64,000 bases of DNA from Lepturacanthus savala (lineage: Eukaryota; Chordata; Actinopteri; Scombriformes; Trichiuridae). Both the position numbers and the translations under genes were made by a program. The notes beneath the pieces were generated by a model. That model was not told the origin of the DNA and did no database searches. It saw nothing but the letters and a program-made list of their open reading frames with translations. Positions 12,701 to 22,297 of this stretch are shown one piece after another. Every line of letters starts with the position of its first letter. The stretch's first letter is position 1. The stretch is taken from contig CM060475.1 of the NCBI GenBank assembly GCA_030544235.1, forward strand, positions 6,753,420 to 6,817,419, written 5' to 3'.

Positions 12701-13612
12701 ATTCTTTAGACGGTGGAGCTGCAGCCATTCGCTGATTAATCAACCATCTATTAATTGATTTGACTCGTCATTTAATAAGAAAATGTCCAAATTCTCTGGT
12801 TCCAGCTTCTCTTCTCTGCTTATTTCCTGGTTAATTCTTCTATAACATTGTAGGTTGAATCTTCATCTTTCTGATCAGTGTTTTTACATGGATGAATCGT
12901 TTAGATCGATAGTTTGATGGTCTAAACCTTCACTGAGGAGTGTTTTTAATGACTGTCTGTTTTGCAGCCTCCTTCCTCTAATGAGACCATCCCTGAGGAG
13001 GCTCAACCTAAGGTTCAGTCCAACCTGATCCCACTCTACTGCACCAACAAGGTACAGCAGCTCAGTATCACCTCAGTCAGGCTGCGATCAGTTAACTTCT
13101 GCTGAATGTGATGGAACATCATCTTCTATAGAGACCTCAGTATAAAATAGAATAAAATCCTTAGACGAGCAGCAACAATAAGGCAGAGTTATAAAAGCAA
13201 TAAAATAAAATGCATTTATTCTATGAGAAAATACAAAACAGAAATAAGTTGGAATAAGCTGCATTACACAAATGCATTGATTAGTTTTATTTTGTATTTA
13301 TTTGTCATTTTTATTCAACCATAATACAGAAAGAAGTTCATAGGTTAAGAAAAATAATCCAACAAATGTTCGGAGGTAAAAAACTAAAGCAAACCTCCAT
13401 AAAAATAAAGATAAAACCACAAATAAATGTTTGCTGTAGATTTATATTTGAATTTATTGAAACATCTACATCTTCCTGTATTAGATGAGATTTAATGTCT
13501 TAATAGTTTTTGTGAGTTATAAGTTGGTTTTTCTACTTTTGTTGCTTGAATTTTATGTTAATTTATTTTAACACTGTGTCTTGTATAAAATTCAGTTTGC
13601 ATCGGAGGTACG

Positions 13613-13648
<36 letters not shown>

Positions 13649-13972
13649 ATTACTCACAATACAATATATATGGATATTGTGAGAGGTTAATAAATATTAA
13701 ACTAATGCAGATTGTGTTTCTTATTCGTAATATCAAAAGGAAGTTTTACTTTAACATTTCTTTGTCACACACAAATTTTATTAATAAAAGTTCCATTTGA
13801 TATTATTAATAATGAATGAGGGGAGAAAAACACCATTTTCAATAGTTCATTGGCAGACCTCAAAAATACATATGTGCATGGATATATATGTTTTTTATGT
13901 GTGTGTGTGTGTTATAAACAACAGTGTCTTTATAAAATGTATAAGAAACGTGTAAAATGGGATGTTTTCCAT

Positions 13973-14009
<37 letters not shown>

Positions 14010-14404
14010 ATTTTACATTATGTGTGTGTGTGTTTATCAATGAATCCTTTTTATAAATGAGTGTTTTTGACATTTCTCCACCAGTAGTTTCTCATAAATC
14101 TGCTCCATCCAGTGATTATTATTTTTATTTCTCCCTCCCACAGAAAGAGGAGGACGCGGGTAAAATCGGGGAGATCAAGTACTACGGCTTCGGCGGCGGC
14201 TTCCCGCTGCAGTACTACCCGTACTACGGCAAGCTGCTGCACCCTCAGTACCTGCAGCCGCTGGTGGCGCTGCAGTTCACCAACCTCACCATGAACACGG
14301 AGCTGCGGGTGGAGTGCAAAGTGTTTGGAGAAAACATCAAGTACAGCGACAAGGACCGCTACCAGGGACGCTTTGACATCAAGATCCAGGTGAACAATTT
14401 ATGA
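6285..14404 (+). CDS. atp1b1: Na+/K+-ATPase subunit beta-1, six coding exons (spliced)
   Basis: Coding exons are 6285-6375, 8733-8861, 10943-11098, 12342-12526, 12968-13051 and 14144-14404. They sum to 906 nt (301 residues plus stop), near the usual 303. The product is the type II glycoprotein that assembles with the catalytic alpha subunit and is needed for its folding, plasma-membrane delivery and K+ affinity. Visible: a short cytosolic N-terminus with GRTGGSW (24-30); one transmembrane helix about 33-59 with the FYxxFYG face and a GxxxGxxxG pattern; then the ectodomain. Six ectodomain cysteines (C124/C147, C157/C173, C212/C273) match the three conserved disulphides, and GFPLQYYPYYGK is intact. 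N-glycosylation sequons are N192 and N262; the mammalian third sequon is lost (P156-C-S). Similarity is clearly greatest to beta-1 rather than beta-2, -3 or -4. Which fish paralogue (a or b) is not decided. Confidence 0.96.
6376..8732 (+). other. atp1b1: atp1b1 intron 1
   Basis: The first 800 bp are GC- and CpG-rich, continuing the promoter island. A (CAG)8 run lies at 7018-7041; it is intronic in this model although open frames cross it. The rest is AT-rich unique sequence. A conserved-looking patch lies near 8060-8300. No other gene is seen. Confidence 0.7.
8733..8861 (+). CDS. atp1b1: atp1b1 coding exon 2
   Basis: Codes for the transmembrane helix and the start of the ectodomain (ILGFYIIFYGCLAGIFIGT to WQDRVAPPG). 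The acceptor follows a long T-rich tract (cctcttttgcag) and the donor is gtaaca. Confidence 0.95.
8870..9365 (+). repeat. Degenerate minisatellite in atp1b1 intron 2
   Basis: Imperfect units of about 30-45 bp are built on 'cccactaaaactagaccatg' plus 'gacccctgaaac'. The array begins only about 10 bp after the exon 2 donor. An inverted patch at about 9100-9115 (ctagtgggttttagtggg) makes a short palindrome with its neighbours. Confidence 0.75.
9495..9690. repeat. Repeat family B copy in atp1b1 intron 2
   Basis: Starts with 'agagctgcaatgattaatca', followed by 'agtttccaacgtttacatta', and diverges towards the TA array that follows. It is more degraded than the upstream copies. Confidence 0.45.
9691..9738. 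repeat. (TA)n microsatellite
   Basis: About 24 TA units in atp1b1 intron 2. Confidence 0.97.
10130..10210. repeat. Repeat family B end fragment
   Basis: Carries 'actatcaaaatagttggcaa' followed by 'ctaattgattaatcg', the reverse of the end motif in the other copies. Confidence 0.5.
10943..11098 (+). CDS. atp1b1: atp1b1 coding exon 3
   Basis: Codes for L75 to about G125 (LTHTPRPDKGEVSF through KYEDCG), including C124. Acceptor ctttctgcag and donor gtaaaa; entered and left in phase 1. Confidence 0.95.
11225..12160. repeat. Repeat family A, second cluster, in atp1b1 intron 3
   Basis: At least three degenerate units carry the same landmarks as the 370-1265 cluster: 'ttttattttgaaattctaca', 'tcagtttgccctgaaatt', 'ctgaggt(g/c)(a/g)tct' and 'taggcagaaacaacctttaa'. 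The two clusters are 10 kb apart on the same strand and flank the promoter and first exons of atp1b1. Confidence 0.7.
12342..12526 (+). CDS. atp1b1: atp1b1 coding exon 4
   Basis: Codes for EDPADYKNRGD to NRIVNFRPK (residues 126-187), holding C147, C157 and C173. The mammalian NCS glycosylation sequon reads PCS here. Acceptor ttcctgtgcag, donor gtgatg; ends in phase 0. Confidence 0.95.
12640..12935. repeat. Repeat family B copy in atp1b1 intron 4
   Basis: Contains the interior 'agaaaatgtccaaattctct' then 'ggttccagcttctcttctct', and the end motif 'gctgattaatcaaccatcta'. It is almost identical in these parts to the copy at 5270-5745. Confidence 0.65.
12968..13051 (+). CDS. atp1b1: atp1b1 coding exon 5
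   Basis: A 28-codon exon (PPSSNETIPEEA to PLYCTNK) with sequon N192-E-T and C212. Acceptor ctgttttgcag, donor gtacag; phase 0 on both sides. Confidence 0.94.
13615..13646. repeat. (GT)n microsatellite
   Basis: Sixteen GT units in atp1b1 intron 5. Confidence 0.96.
13951..14017. repeat. Perfect 13-bp inverted repeat around an AT array
   Basis: TGTAAAATGGGAT (13951-13963) and its exact reverse complement (14005-14017) flank about 30 bp of (AT)n. Short GT runs lie just outside both arms. It could be a short MITE with an expanded AT core, or a cruciform-prone site. Confidence 0.7.
14144..14404 (+). CDS. atp1b1: atp1b1 coding exon 6 (terminal)
   Basis: Codes for residues 216-301 (KEEDAGKIGEIKYYG to DIKIQVNNL) and a TGA stop. 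It has the conserved LQYYPYYGKLL block, sequon N262-L-T and C273. Acceptor ccctcccacag. Confidence 0.96.
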   Translation, partial: KEEDAGKIGEIKYYGFGGGFPLQYYPYYGKLLHPQYLQPLVALQFTNLTMNTELRVECKVFGENIKYSDKDRYQGRFDIKIQVNNL

Positions 14405-15465
14405 CCAACGCCGGGACGCTAGCACTCACCCCCCCCCCATGACCCCCGACCCCCTCGGAACCGCCCCTGCTAATACCAGTATAACATAGGATAAGAGACG
14501 GCAGGGCGGCGGCTTTTAGCGGTTAAGTCAATCACTAGTCTATAAAGAATAAAAAAAACCAACCCAACTAAAAACCAACCACCAACAGGGGACCGATGTG
14601 TAATCTGTCTGCTTCATCACTTTGCTTCTACACTTCTTGTCTTAGCGTTAGAATGTAATTATAGAGGAGCAATAGGCCTAATAATAATAATAATAATAAT
14701 TACAATTAAAAAAAACGAGGAAAAATATTTATTCTGCTGTAAATGAGACTTTTTTTCCACAAAGCCATGGGACGTAGGATCATAGATGTAAAAGCGTGAG
14801 TTCCACCCGTCGTCCCCTCTGCATATCGCTGCCTTCTGTGCTTTTATCGCTAAATATTCTTTTTGTTTTGGAGTGTGCAGTAGTTGTTTTATTTTCCTAA
14901 TGTGAGCAAGTGTGTGCACGCGTGCGTGTGTGTGTGTTTTTTACCCACACACACACACACACATGCGTTTTATTGATCCACTCTTCTGATCTGTAATGAA
15001 AAGGCTGCACTCCAGGGAACTTCTTTCCTCTTTTTCTATTTGTCTTTTACATCTGATCACGGGAGACTTTTTATTTTTTTTGTGCTTTGTTCAATCATTT
15101 AAAAACGTGTGAAGGGGTTTTATTCTTTTCTTTTCCTGTTGATTTTTTTTTTATTTTTTTGCCTTGAATGTAGAGTTGTGTCCGGCCTGTTCGACACCCT
15201 GACCCGGCTCAGGGTGACGGTGCTAACTCGTTTTTCAATTTAGTTATTTTCTTTGTTTGGAATCATCACATCATCGTGATGGTGAAAACTCTCTGAATGT
15301 TTGGGGGAAAAACAGGAAAAAAACGCGGTGGAAGAGTTTTATATTTATGCAGTTGTACATTTTGTTTTCTTTGCAGAATATTGTAATGTATAAACGCAAT
15401 ACCAAAGCGACGAAGCTGAAGAGTCTTTATCTGGAATAAATGCAGTTCTGGTTCTTAGGAAATCA
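14405..15465 (+). other. atp1b1: atp1b1 3'UTR with poly(A) signal
   Basis: The end of the transcript is inferred from a canonical AATAAA at 15435-15440, about 1.03 kb past the stop, following a T-rich region and a GCAATACCAAAGCGACGAAG stretch. A (TAA)n run lies at 14680-14700. A CA/TG pair (14920-14963) is self-complementary. Confidence 0.65.
15435..15440 (+). terminator. atp1b1: Poly(A) signal of atp1b1
   Basis: AATAAA in 'ctggaataaatgcagttctg'. It is the first canonical hexamer in the right place after the stop codon. Confidence 0.65.
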
Positions 15466-15920
15466 CCATCGTCATGTTTTAAGTGCTAAAAGTCAAAGTC
15501 TCGCCTTGATTTTTCTGTGTGTCGGCCATGAATGTAGTTTTTAGGATTAGAGTGAAAACTCTAGGCTGTTTGAAAATTCCACAATGACTTGATATTTCAT
15601 GCGTTTCAAAATGAAAAATACTAAAAAACCAACAAAAAGCCGAGTTCTGTGAGCTCCGAGGCTTTAGATGATAACGATGTTGGCAATATCCCATAATGTT
15701 GGTGTGGATTAAACATCATCAAACCACCATCACCTCTGTCATTTAATGAAAGGTAGAAACTAATAAAATCATAATGGACCTTTCTCTTGTCTTTCATTTG
15801 TCTTTTGTGTTTTTAGTCAGAAAGAATCCAAACGGCTGTAAAAATACTACCAATAATAGGAGTATTATTCTATATGACGTCATTAGATCATTAATAATGG
15901 ATCATTCATTTCTATCTACA
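15465..15920. other. Intergenic, no gene seen
   Basis: Unique-looking sequence downstream of atp1b1 with no exon structure that I can support. Confidence 0.5.
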
Positions 15921-16080
15921 GTCCAGTGGTTCCCAACCTCTGGTTCCGGCCCCTCTGAAGGGTCACCAGGTGATTTCAACTGCTTTATTTTCACATTTTT
16001 ATTTCTTTACTCTTTGGTTTTTAGAGATAATTGGGTAATTTGGACATTATTTGACATGAAAATGTGAGAAATTTAGAGAA
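15921..16080. repeat. Possible hAT-type element end
   Basis: 'cagtggttcccaacctctgg' at about 15924 matches the common hAT terminal motif CAGTGGTTCCCAACC. The opposite end is not clear, so this may be only an end fragment. Confidence 0.35.
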
Positions 16081-16099
16081 CAGTCATTAGAAAGTTGTT

Positions 16100-16860
16100 A
16101 AAACAGAGATGACTACTACTACTAGTACTACAACTACTACATTACTATACTACTATAATTACTACTATAACTATTACTACACTACAACTATGATTTTACT
16201 ATTACTGCTGCTACTATTACTAGTCTTATTATTACTGCTACCTGTTACTACTATAACTACTATCACTGGTTACAGCTACTAATGTTACCATTACTATAAC
16301 TACTACTAGTATTACTATTAGTATTACTACTAATAATATTTGCAGTTCAGTGGTATTTTATCTTTTAATTTCCACTACTACTACAACTGGTACTTACTGT
16401 TATTAAACTATTACAGCTATGAATATTACTATACTATTAATATTACTATACTAGAACTACTATTATTTCTAATACTCAAACTTTACAGTTCTATGGTAGT
16501 TTATATATTTCTACTACTGCCATTACTTGTACTGTTACAGCTTTTAAGACTATACTATTAATATTTCAACTACTAATAATACATCTTTTCAGTTTTGTGG
16601 TATTTTATATATTTTACTGCTACTATAACTTTTACCACTAGTAGTAGTATTTCTACTACTAATATATCTTTTCAGTTCTATGGCATTAGTATTTCTACTA
16701 TCACTGGTACAGCTATACTATAACTACTATTAGTATTTCTACTACTAATATATGTTGACAGTTCTATGGTATCGTATTTCTCCTACTAATATTACAGCTA
16801 TTATACTATACTAGTAGTATTTCTACTACTGATAATCTATCTTATAATATATCTGATATC
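16100..16860. repeat. Degenerate (TAC/ACT)n trinucleotide region
   Basis: About 750 bp are dominated by imperfect ACT/TAC/TAT triplets, interrupted several times by a recurring phrase 'cagttctatggtattttata'. That phrase suggests amplification of a longer unit (about 90-120 bp) containing the triplets. Confidence 0.75.
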
Positions 16861-17123
16861 TAGTTTGTTGTTTATTCTCCATTTCAGTGTTCATTATATA
16901 TTTATTAGTGTATATATAATGTTCTGTATTATATTATATATTCTCCACCATAAATTCACACAATCTCCATTTTAGAGGTGTTTAAATGTTTTATTCTTAA
17001 TAACAAAGACACGTGTTGTATCCAACATGTTGTAGATCAGAGTTGAGTCAGACTTTAACTCATGTTTCTGTCCTGTGACGAGTTTAAAGCCAGTTTATTT
17101 CTTGATGAATGAGCTGCTGTTGT

Positions 17124-17193
17124 AGCAGCAGCAGCAGCAGCAGCAGAGTGATTCTATTACTGCTCCTCCTCCTCCTCCTCCTCCTCCTCCTCC
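17124..17193. repeat. (CAG)n and (CTC)n microsatellites
   Basis: (CAG)8 at about 17124-17147, then (CTC)10 at 17163-17193. Both are intergenic. Confidence 0.95.
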
Positions 17194-17439
17194 TTCTGTT
17201 CATTGTGTTTGTGAAGCTTCAGGATCAGTTGCAGACGTTTGGCTCTGTAATTACAGCAGGAAGAAAGTAGATAACAGAGGGATGTTGTTTCAGGCTGAGC
17301 AGGATCAGGATCTGATCTCCACAGGCCAGGTATTAAATCACCTGGAGCTGGATGGCCGTTACCATGGAGACCAGCTCCTGTTGGAGGAGGAGGTCCTGAA
17401 AATGAAAGGTGAGCAGCTCCTTAAAGTTTATATATATAT

Positions 17440-18310
17440 ATAAAATACAGCAGCTATAAAAGTAATGATGTAATTATCAAACTCATAATATTCTTAGGGA
17501 TATATAAATGGGATTTACTATGATATAACTACATCACTACTGATGCTTTTACTGCAATACTTGATAATATTTATCATATATAATATTTATACACATATAC
17601 ACACTTATACACACTTATACACATTTACTGCAATAATTTAACTCTAAGTTCAATACTCGTTTACAAGTTCTAATGTACTTTATTTGCAATAATTATCTAA
17701 TTATTGAGCTCCTCAAGCTCAAAGTCTTGCAGTAAATGTCCATAAGTATTAACTTATGAACATTTACTGCAATATTTGAAACCTATGAAGTTCAAATACT
17801 TGTGTATCTTTACTGCAGTACTTGATATAATTATCAAACTTAAAATACTTGGACCTTAACTGCAATATTTGAACTCTAAGTAGAATATTTGGCACTTTGT
17901 GCTACATGTTATGTATGAAAAGTGCTTTATAAATAAAGTTTGACTTAATTTCAAGCACTAATGTACTTATGGACATTTCCTGTAACATTTAATACATTAC
18001 ATTCAATTTTGCATGGACTTTTACTGCAGTACTTGATATAATCATCAAAAAGTGAATACTTGGTACAATACTTAGACATTTACTGCATTACTTAAATGAC
18101 TTAGGCTCATAATACTAATATATTTGAACTACATCACATTAAAATACTTTTACTGCAGTATTTTAAATGCATCAAGTTCAAATACTTATGTACTTCTATT
18201 GAAATACTTGAATTTTCATGCTCATAATACACATGTACTTCAACCTCTACTATTTCTGTACTGTAGTATTTTTACTTTGCTGCAGTATAGTATTAAGTAT
18301 ATCAGAGTAT
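17440..18310. repeat. Degenerate tandem repeat, family D
   Basis: Imperfect units of about 45-60 bp are built on 'tttactgcagtacttgatat', 'aattatcaaactcataatac' and 'ttggac'. They are spread over 870 bp and there is no coding capacity. Confidence 0.7.
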
Positions 18311-19300
18311 TTTCAGCTGCTGTTTGTGGTTAAATGGCGCCATCTGGTGGATATTTAGATTATTATTTTAATTATAAAGATGATTGGATTTGTCATTAAT
18401 CAGATTTTAATCAGTAAACAAATGTCATACACAGGAAATAAGCAGTCAGTTTTAGTTGTGTAAACCACTGGATTAACCTTTTTAAGGTAACATGTTTTTA
18501 TTACAACTCATCAATATAATAACTGTCAAGTGTATTTTAACACGAGTTCCCACATTTTTTTTGAAGAATGGACTCCAGACACAGGTTTTCACTCTTTCTG
18601 GTTTATTTAACTGGTATAAAACCAATGCAAATAAAATACAGTATTTCAATAAACAAGACAAGTGCATTTAATTAGGTAAATGGTAGTTTATATTTTAAAT
18701 ATAATATTTAATCTGAAATAAAGGTAAGTTAAGTTGGTGTGAATTGCAACAGAAATTGAGCCCTACTATGAAATTAAGTCATTTTACTTCATGTGTGAAC
18801 AACAATTAATTAAACTCAAATGGAATAAAGCCATTTATCAAAATGTTTTAAAAGAAACACTTCATTACATGAGTTTTACTTAGTCAATGAATACAGCAAA
18901 AATGTACAGTATAATGAATAAATCATTTTTACAAAGAAATGATTTTAAACCGACTAATTAGCCAATATTTACTCTACAAATCCGGCTTTATTCTTAAGAA
19001 ATAAAGTGACAAAGAACCTAAATAAACTAACTAGATATCAATATTTGAGCCAATTTCAATGACTTTAATATTAAATGTATTTATAAAGGTGCAGGTAAGA
19101 AAAAAAAAATCTGAGGGTTATGCTAATGAAAACAATACTAAAACCACCAAAGAAGTAATATTTTAGAGACAATTTATATAAATTCTCACTCTTATTTATT
19201 TTATATAATTTAGCTGTGCACTTAGTGGTCAAGGTTCCAATATTTAATCTTTCTAACACTTTAATAATCTGAATTCATCTTCATCAAGCTAATTAGCGGA
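18310..19300. other. AT-rich stretch, possible 3' part of a - strand transcript
   Basis: The + strand is A-rich here; the line 18901-18960 counts A28 T20 G6 C6. A TTTATT at about 18494 gives AATAAA on the - strand. Together with the promoter-like segment at 19.4-19.85 kb this hints at a short leftward transcript. No coding exon is seen. Confidence 0.25.
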
Positions 19301-19739
19301 TTCTCTTTTACATATCTGTGATTTTTCTGGAGGTATCACTCTGAGTAAAAAACTAAGGAGCAAGGAAAGGAAAAGCGTTGAACTGTGTTTAGAAGGAATT
19401 GTGGGTAATGCAGAGAAATATTAGTTTAGTTTTAATTAAAGTCACCATCGACCGGTTCCTGCAGATTTATGATGGTCTCCTAGCTTAAATCAGCAGGTAA
19501 GCACCGACCTGTACATGAGAACCACGCACGTTATTTGACTTCATTCGCTTCGTCTTTGTAGTTTGTTTTGAAGTCACGAAATGAAAATAAAATGTCCGGT
19601 TGTGGAAGGAGGTGAAATATTTAGAGCATTTTCCCTCCTTCCTTCATTAAGAGAGAACACCTCTAACATGTTTTATACGCAACGTTTTTGCGAAAAAACA
19701 GACAAAAACACGCAAATACAGAGTGACGGTGATAGCATT

Positions 19740-19825
19740 AAGCTAGCTAACGGTTAACGTGACCCTATTTAAACGAGGTGCGTAAACTGACGTCACTGAC
19801 GTAAACAGACAGTCACGTGGTTTTA
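19740..19825. promoter_or_regulatory. Candidate promoter with MYB, CRE, E-box and TATA-like motifs
   Basis: This is a CpG-containing island in AT-rich DNA. It contains TAACGGTT (19748-19755, MYB consensus), TATTTAAA (19766-19773), TGACGTCA (19788-19795, CRE) followed by a second TGACGTAA, and CACGTG (19814-19819, E-box). It lies where the G/T-rich + strand block begins to the right and an A-rich stretch lies to the left, which fits a bidirectional promoter. The motifs are seen; promoter activity is inferred. Confidence 0.4.
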
Positions 19826-20952
19826 ACCGAACAGTTAAAACTACTTGTGAAGCCAGAAAACCCAAAAAACAAAAATTGTATACACAAACAATAAAAGAGT
19901 AAAAAAAATATCAATGTCTCTACAGGGTTTCTGCTATTACCAAAAAAATAAAACTAAATTCAGCCTGTTTTTAGAGTCCTGCAGAAAATGTGACTATTAT
20001 TTTTATTCCCAACAGGGGATGTAAATCTTTCTTTCTTGAGGCCTTTTGGGGACACTACAAAAACAGATATGAACCGTGTTATGGTGGCGTAAGAGCACCT
20101 GGCAGTATCTAGACTTTCAATAAGCACTATCGATGTGTGAAAGGAGGCTTCAGATTGAGCTCCTTGCAAATGAGTCACACATTTCTGTTGTAATGTATCT
20201 TAAAGGGATATTGGTCAAGTTTGTAATACTCTTAACATGTGAGTGGCCAAGTATTCTTCAGGCAAGTGTGTTTGTGATTATTGGAACAATGAGAAATAGG
20301 TTCAATAATGTCAGCTTTTAAAATGGTCCAAAAATAGGGCAAAAAACAGCTCCAGCTCCTCCTCACCTGTAAAATGTGTTATAGAATCAAATGAGAGTCT
20401 AACTTGTAAATGCAGTGATATGCAACTGTGACTCCAGATAGATCTGTGGTGTTTCCTGGTCACTATTAGTGTGTTAGAATGTAATTGAACTAGAACAGCT
20501 TGAATTGTAGGAGACATGGCCCAAGTGACACCTCTGCTCCAAATCCCAAAGCTCATGGAGTTTCATGTCTTTATGTTCATTCCAATGAGTTGTTTAGGTT
20601 TAATCAATCAGACACTGATTGTACAGCAGTGTGTGTTGGGGGGATCACTGAAACATGTTAGAGGACCACTTTGTGATACTTTTCTGTGTGTTTTTTTAGG
20701 GAGTTGTGGTTCTTGTCCTGCAGCGTCGTGAAGCATCAAATGGGTAGGAACTGGTTTCTGCTGCTTCTGTTCTCTCTGACAACAAAATGTGATGTTTGCT
20801 TGTTCTGCCTGGTGTTTGTGCATTTTTCATCTCATTGTCTCTGCTTTCTTTTCTGGGACCAGATGTTTGGCAGCAGCTGTTGTGTAGTTGTGTTTGGAAG
20901 TGCTTCTACCTTATACCTGCTTATACCTTGAAGTTTGTCATTTCCAGAGGAT

Positions 20953-20995
20953 TGGTGGTGGTGGTGGTGGTGGTGGTGGTGGTGGTGGTGGTGGA
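20953..20995. repeat. (GGT)n microsatellite
   Basis: About 14 GGT units. Reading it as poly-Gly or poly-Val is an artefact of the repeat. Confidence 0.96.
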
Positions 20996-21676
20996 GAGGA
21001 CAAAACTGAAAAAAGACAGACCTTTTTTAAACCAAATGTTTGTTTGATGTTTATTTCCCTCATAGTTGAGGCTGTTTCCAGGGAGTTCCTCCTCCTGGTC
21101 TCAGTGTTGGATTGTCACAGAGGTTTGAAGTTGTAGTCATTGTGTCTCCCTGCAGACCTGACCTGACTAAAAACAGTGTAGTGTTTCATAGTTTGGTTAT
21201 CCAACTTGGTTGTCTATGTATTTCAGTTAATGCAATTACAGCCTTACTGTCCTTCAGAGCCACTGTAGAAGCTATAATGCAGATGCATATGGAAGTAAAC
21301 AACCCAAGGTATCTGGTAGTCCAGTTTGTAATGTTGTCTAGAAATGTCTCCTGGGTCTTGATTTGAGAGTCTTGGTCTTTTTTTTTTTATATTTGCAGAC
21401 TATTGCAACCTTTGACTGCAACAGGGAGGTGAACATGGAACACACTCATGTTGATTATTATCATTTATATCAGAGGCTGAGATGGTAGATGGACCTTTAT
21501 TGTCATAGTTAAAAACAACAAAACACATGTTAGCAGCTTCTCTGCAGCATAAAGTAACATGAGACAATAAATCAGACCATTAAAAACAGATAATCACCAC
21601 TAGAAACAGTAGAGGAAGTGAACAAAGTGCATGTGTGTATACAGCAGTTGGTCTCTTCAGTTGTGTATGTGTGTGT

Positions 21677-21677
<1 letters not shown>

Positions 21678-21711
<34 letters not shown>
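21678..21711. repeat. (AGT)n microsatellite
   Basis: About 11 AGT units following a short GT run. Confidence 0.95.
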
Positions 21712-21713
<2 letters not shown>

Positions 21714-22152
21714 ACAGTGTTTGTCCAGAAGTAGTTTTGTAGTCTGTATGTTTTTCTTAATTCTCCTGGGTCTCCCTCTGGAGGAGAGAGAAGAGTGAAA
21801 CCTAACAACACAGCTGGTGTTCAGATGCAGTTGGCCAGCACGTGCATGTGTGTGTGTGTGTGTACATATACAGGTACATGTAAACTAATTGGAAAGAAAG
21901 ATGTCACATGTCCAGACTTGCTGCTGTTGTCCTTGTATCACATCCTGTCAGCCTTGTGATAGTTGCTTAGTTTACTTGGTGCATTGTGTTTAGCATCACA
22001 TAGTTGTGCGTTTGGCTGTTTAATGGTACAGTAGTCTCTCATTTAGTGGCTGTTGATTGGGATAATGTGTTGTAAGACTGCTGGTCTCTCAGCTCTGTCT
22101 GAAGGGCTTGTTGCTGCTGCTGCTGCAAGTCCATTCATGGTGGATGTGGTTT

Positions 22153-22297
22153 ACCAGGACTCTGTAAAGTGAATTTAGGGGTCCAGGTAACAAAGCTGCT
22201 GTTTGAGAACCACTTATGAATACAATAGTGTCCCAGCAGCTTTGTTGCTTGGACCCCCTAAATACATACTTTGTAGCAAAGTGTCCTAAACGATCTC
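22153..22297. mobile_element. Hairpin MITE (about 145 bp)
   Basis: The left arm (aattTAGGGGTCCAGGTAAC then AAAGCTGCTG) pairs with the right arm (CAGCAGCTTTGTTGCTTGGA then CCCCCTAAA), with few mismatches. Pairing extends outward through 'aggactctgtaaagtg' and 'acatactttgtagcaaagt'. The loop holds 'gagaaccacttatgaataca'. This is a palindromic non-autonomous DNA transposon of unassigned family. Transcribed, it would fold into a long hairpin. Confidence 0.7.

Larger units (their letters stand above)
13052..14143 (+). other. atp1b1: atp1b1 intron 5
   Basis: AT-rich intron with a (GT)n array at 13615-13646 and an AT-core hairpin at 13951-14017. Nothing else is recognised. Confidence 0.7.
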
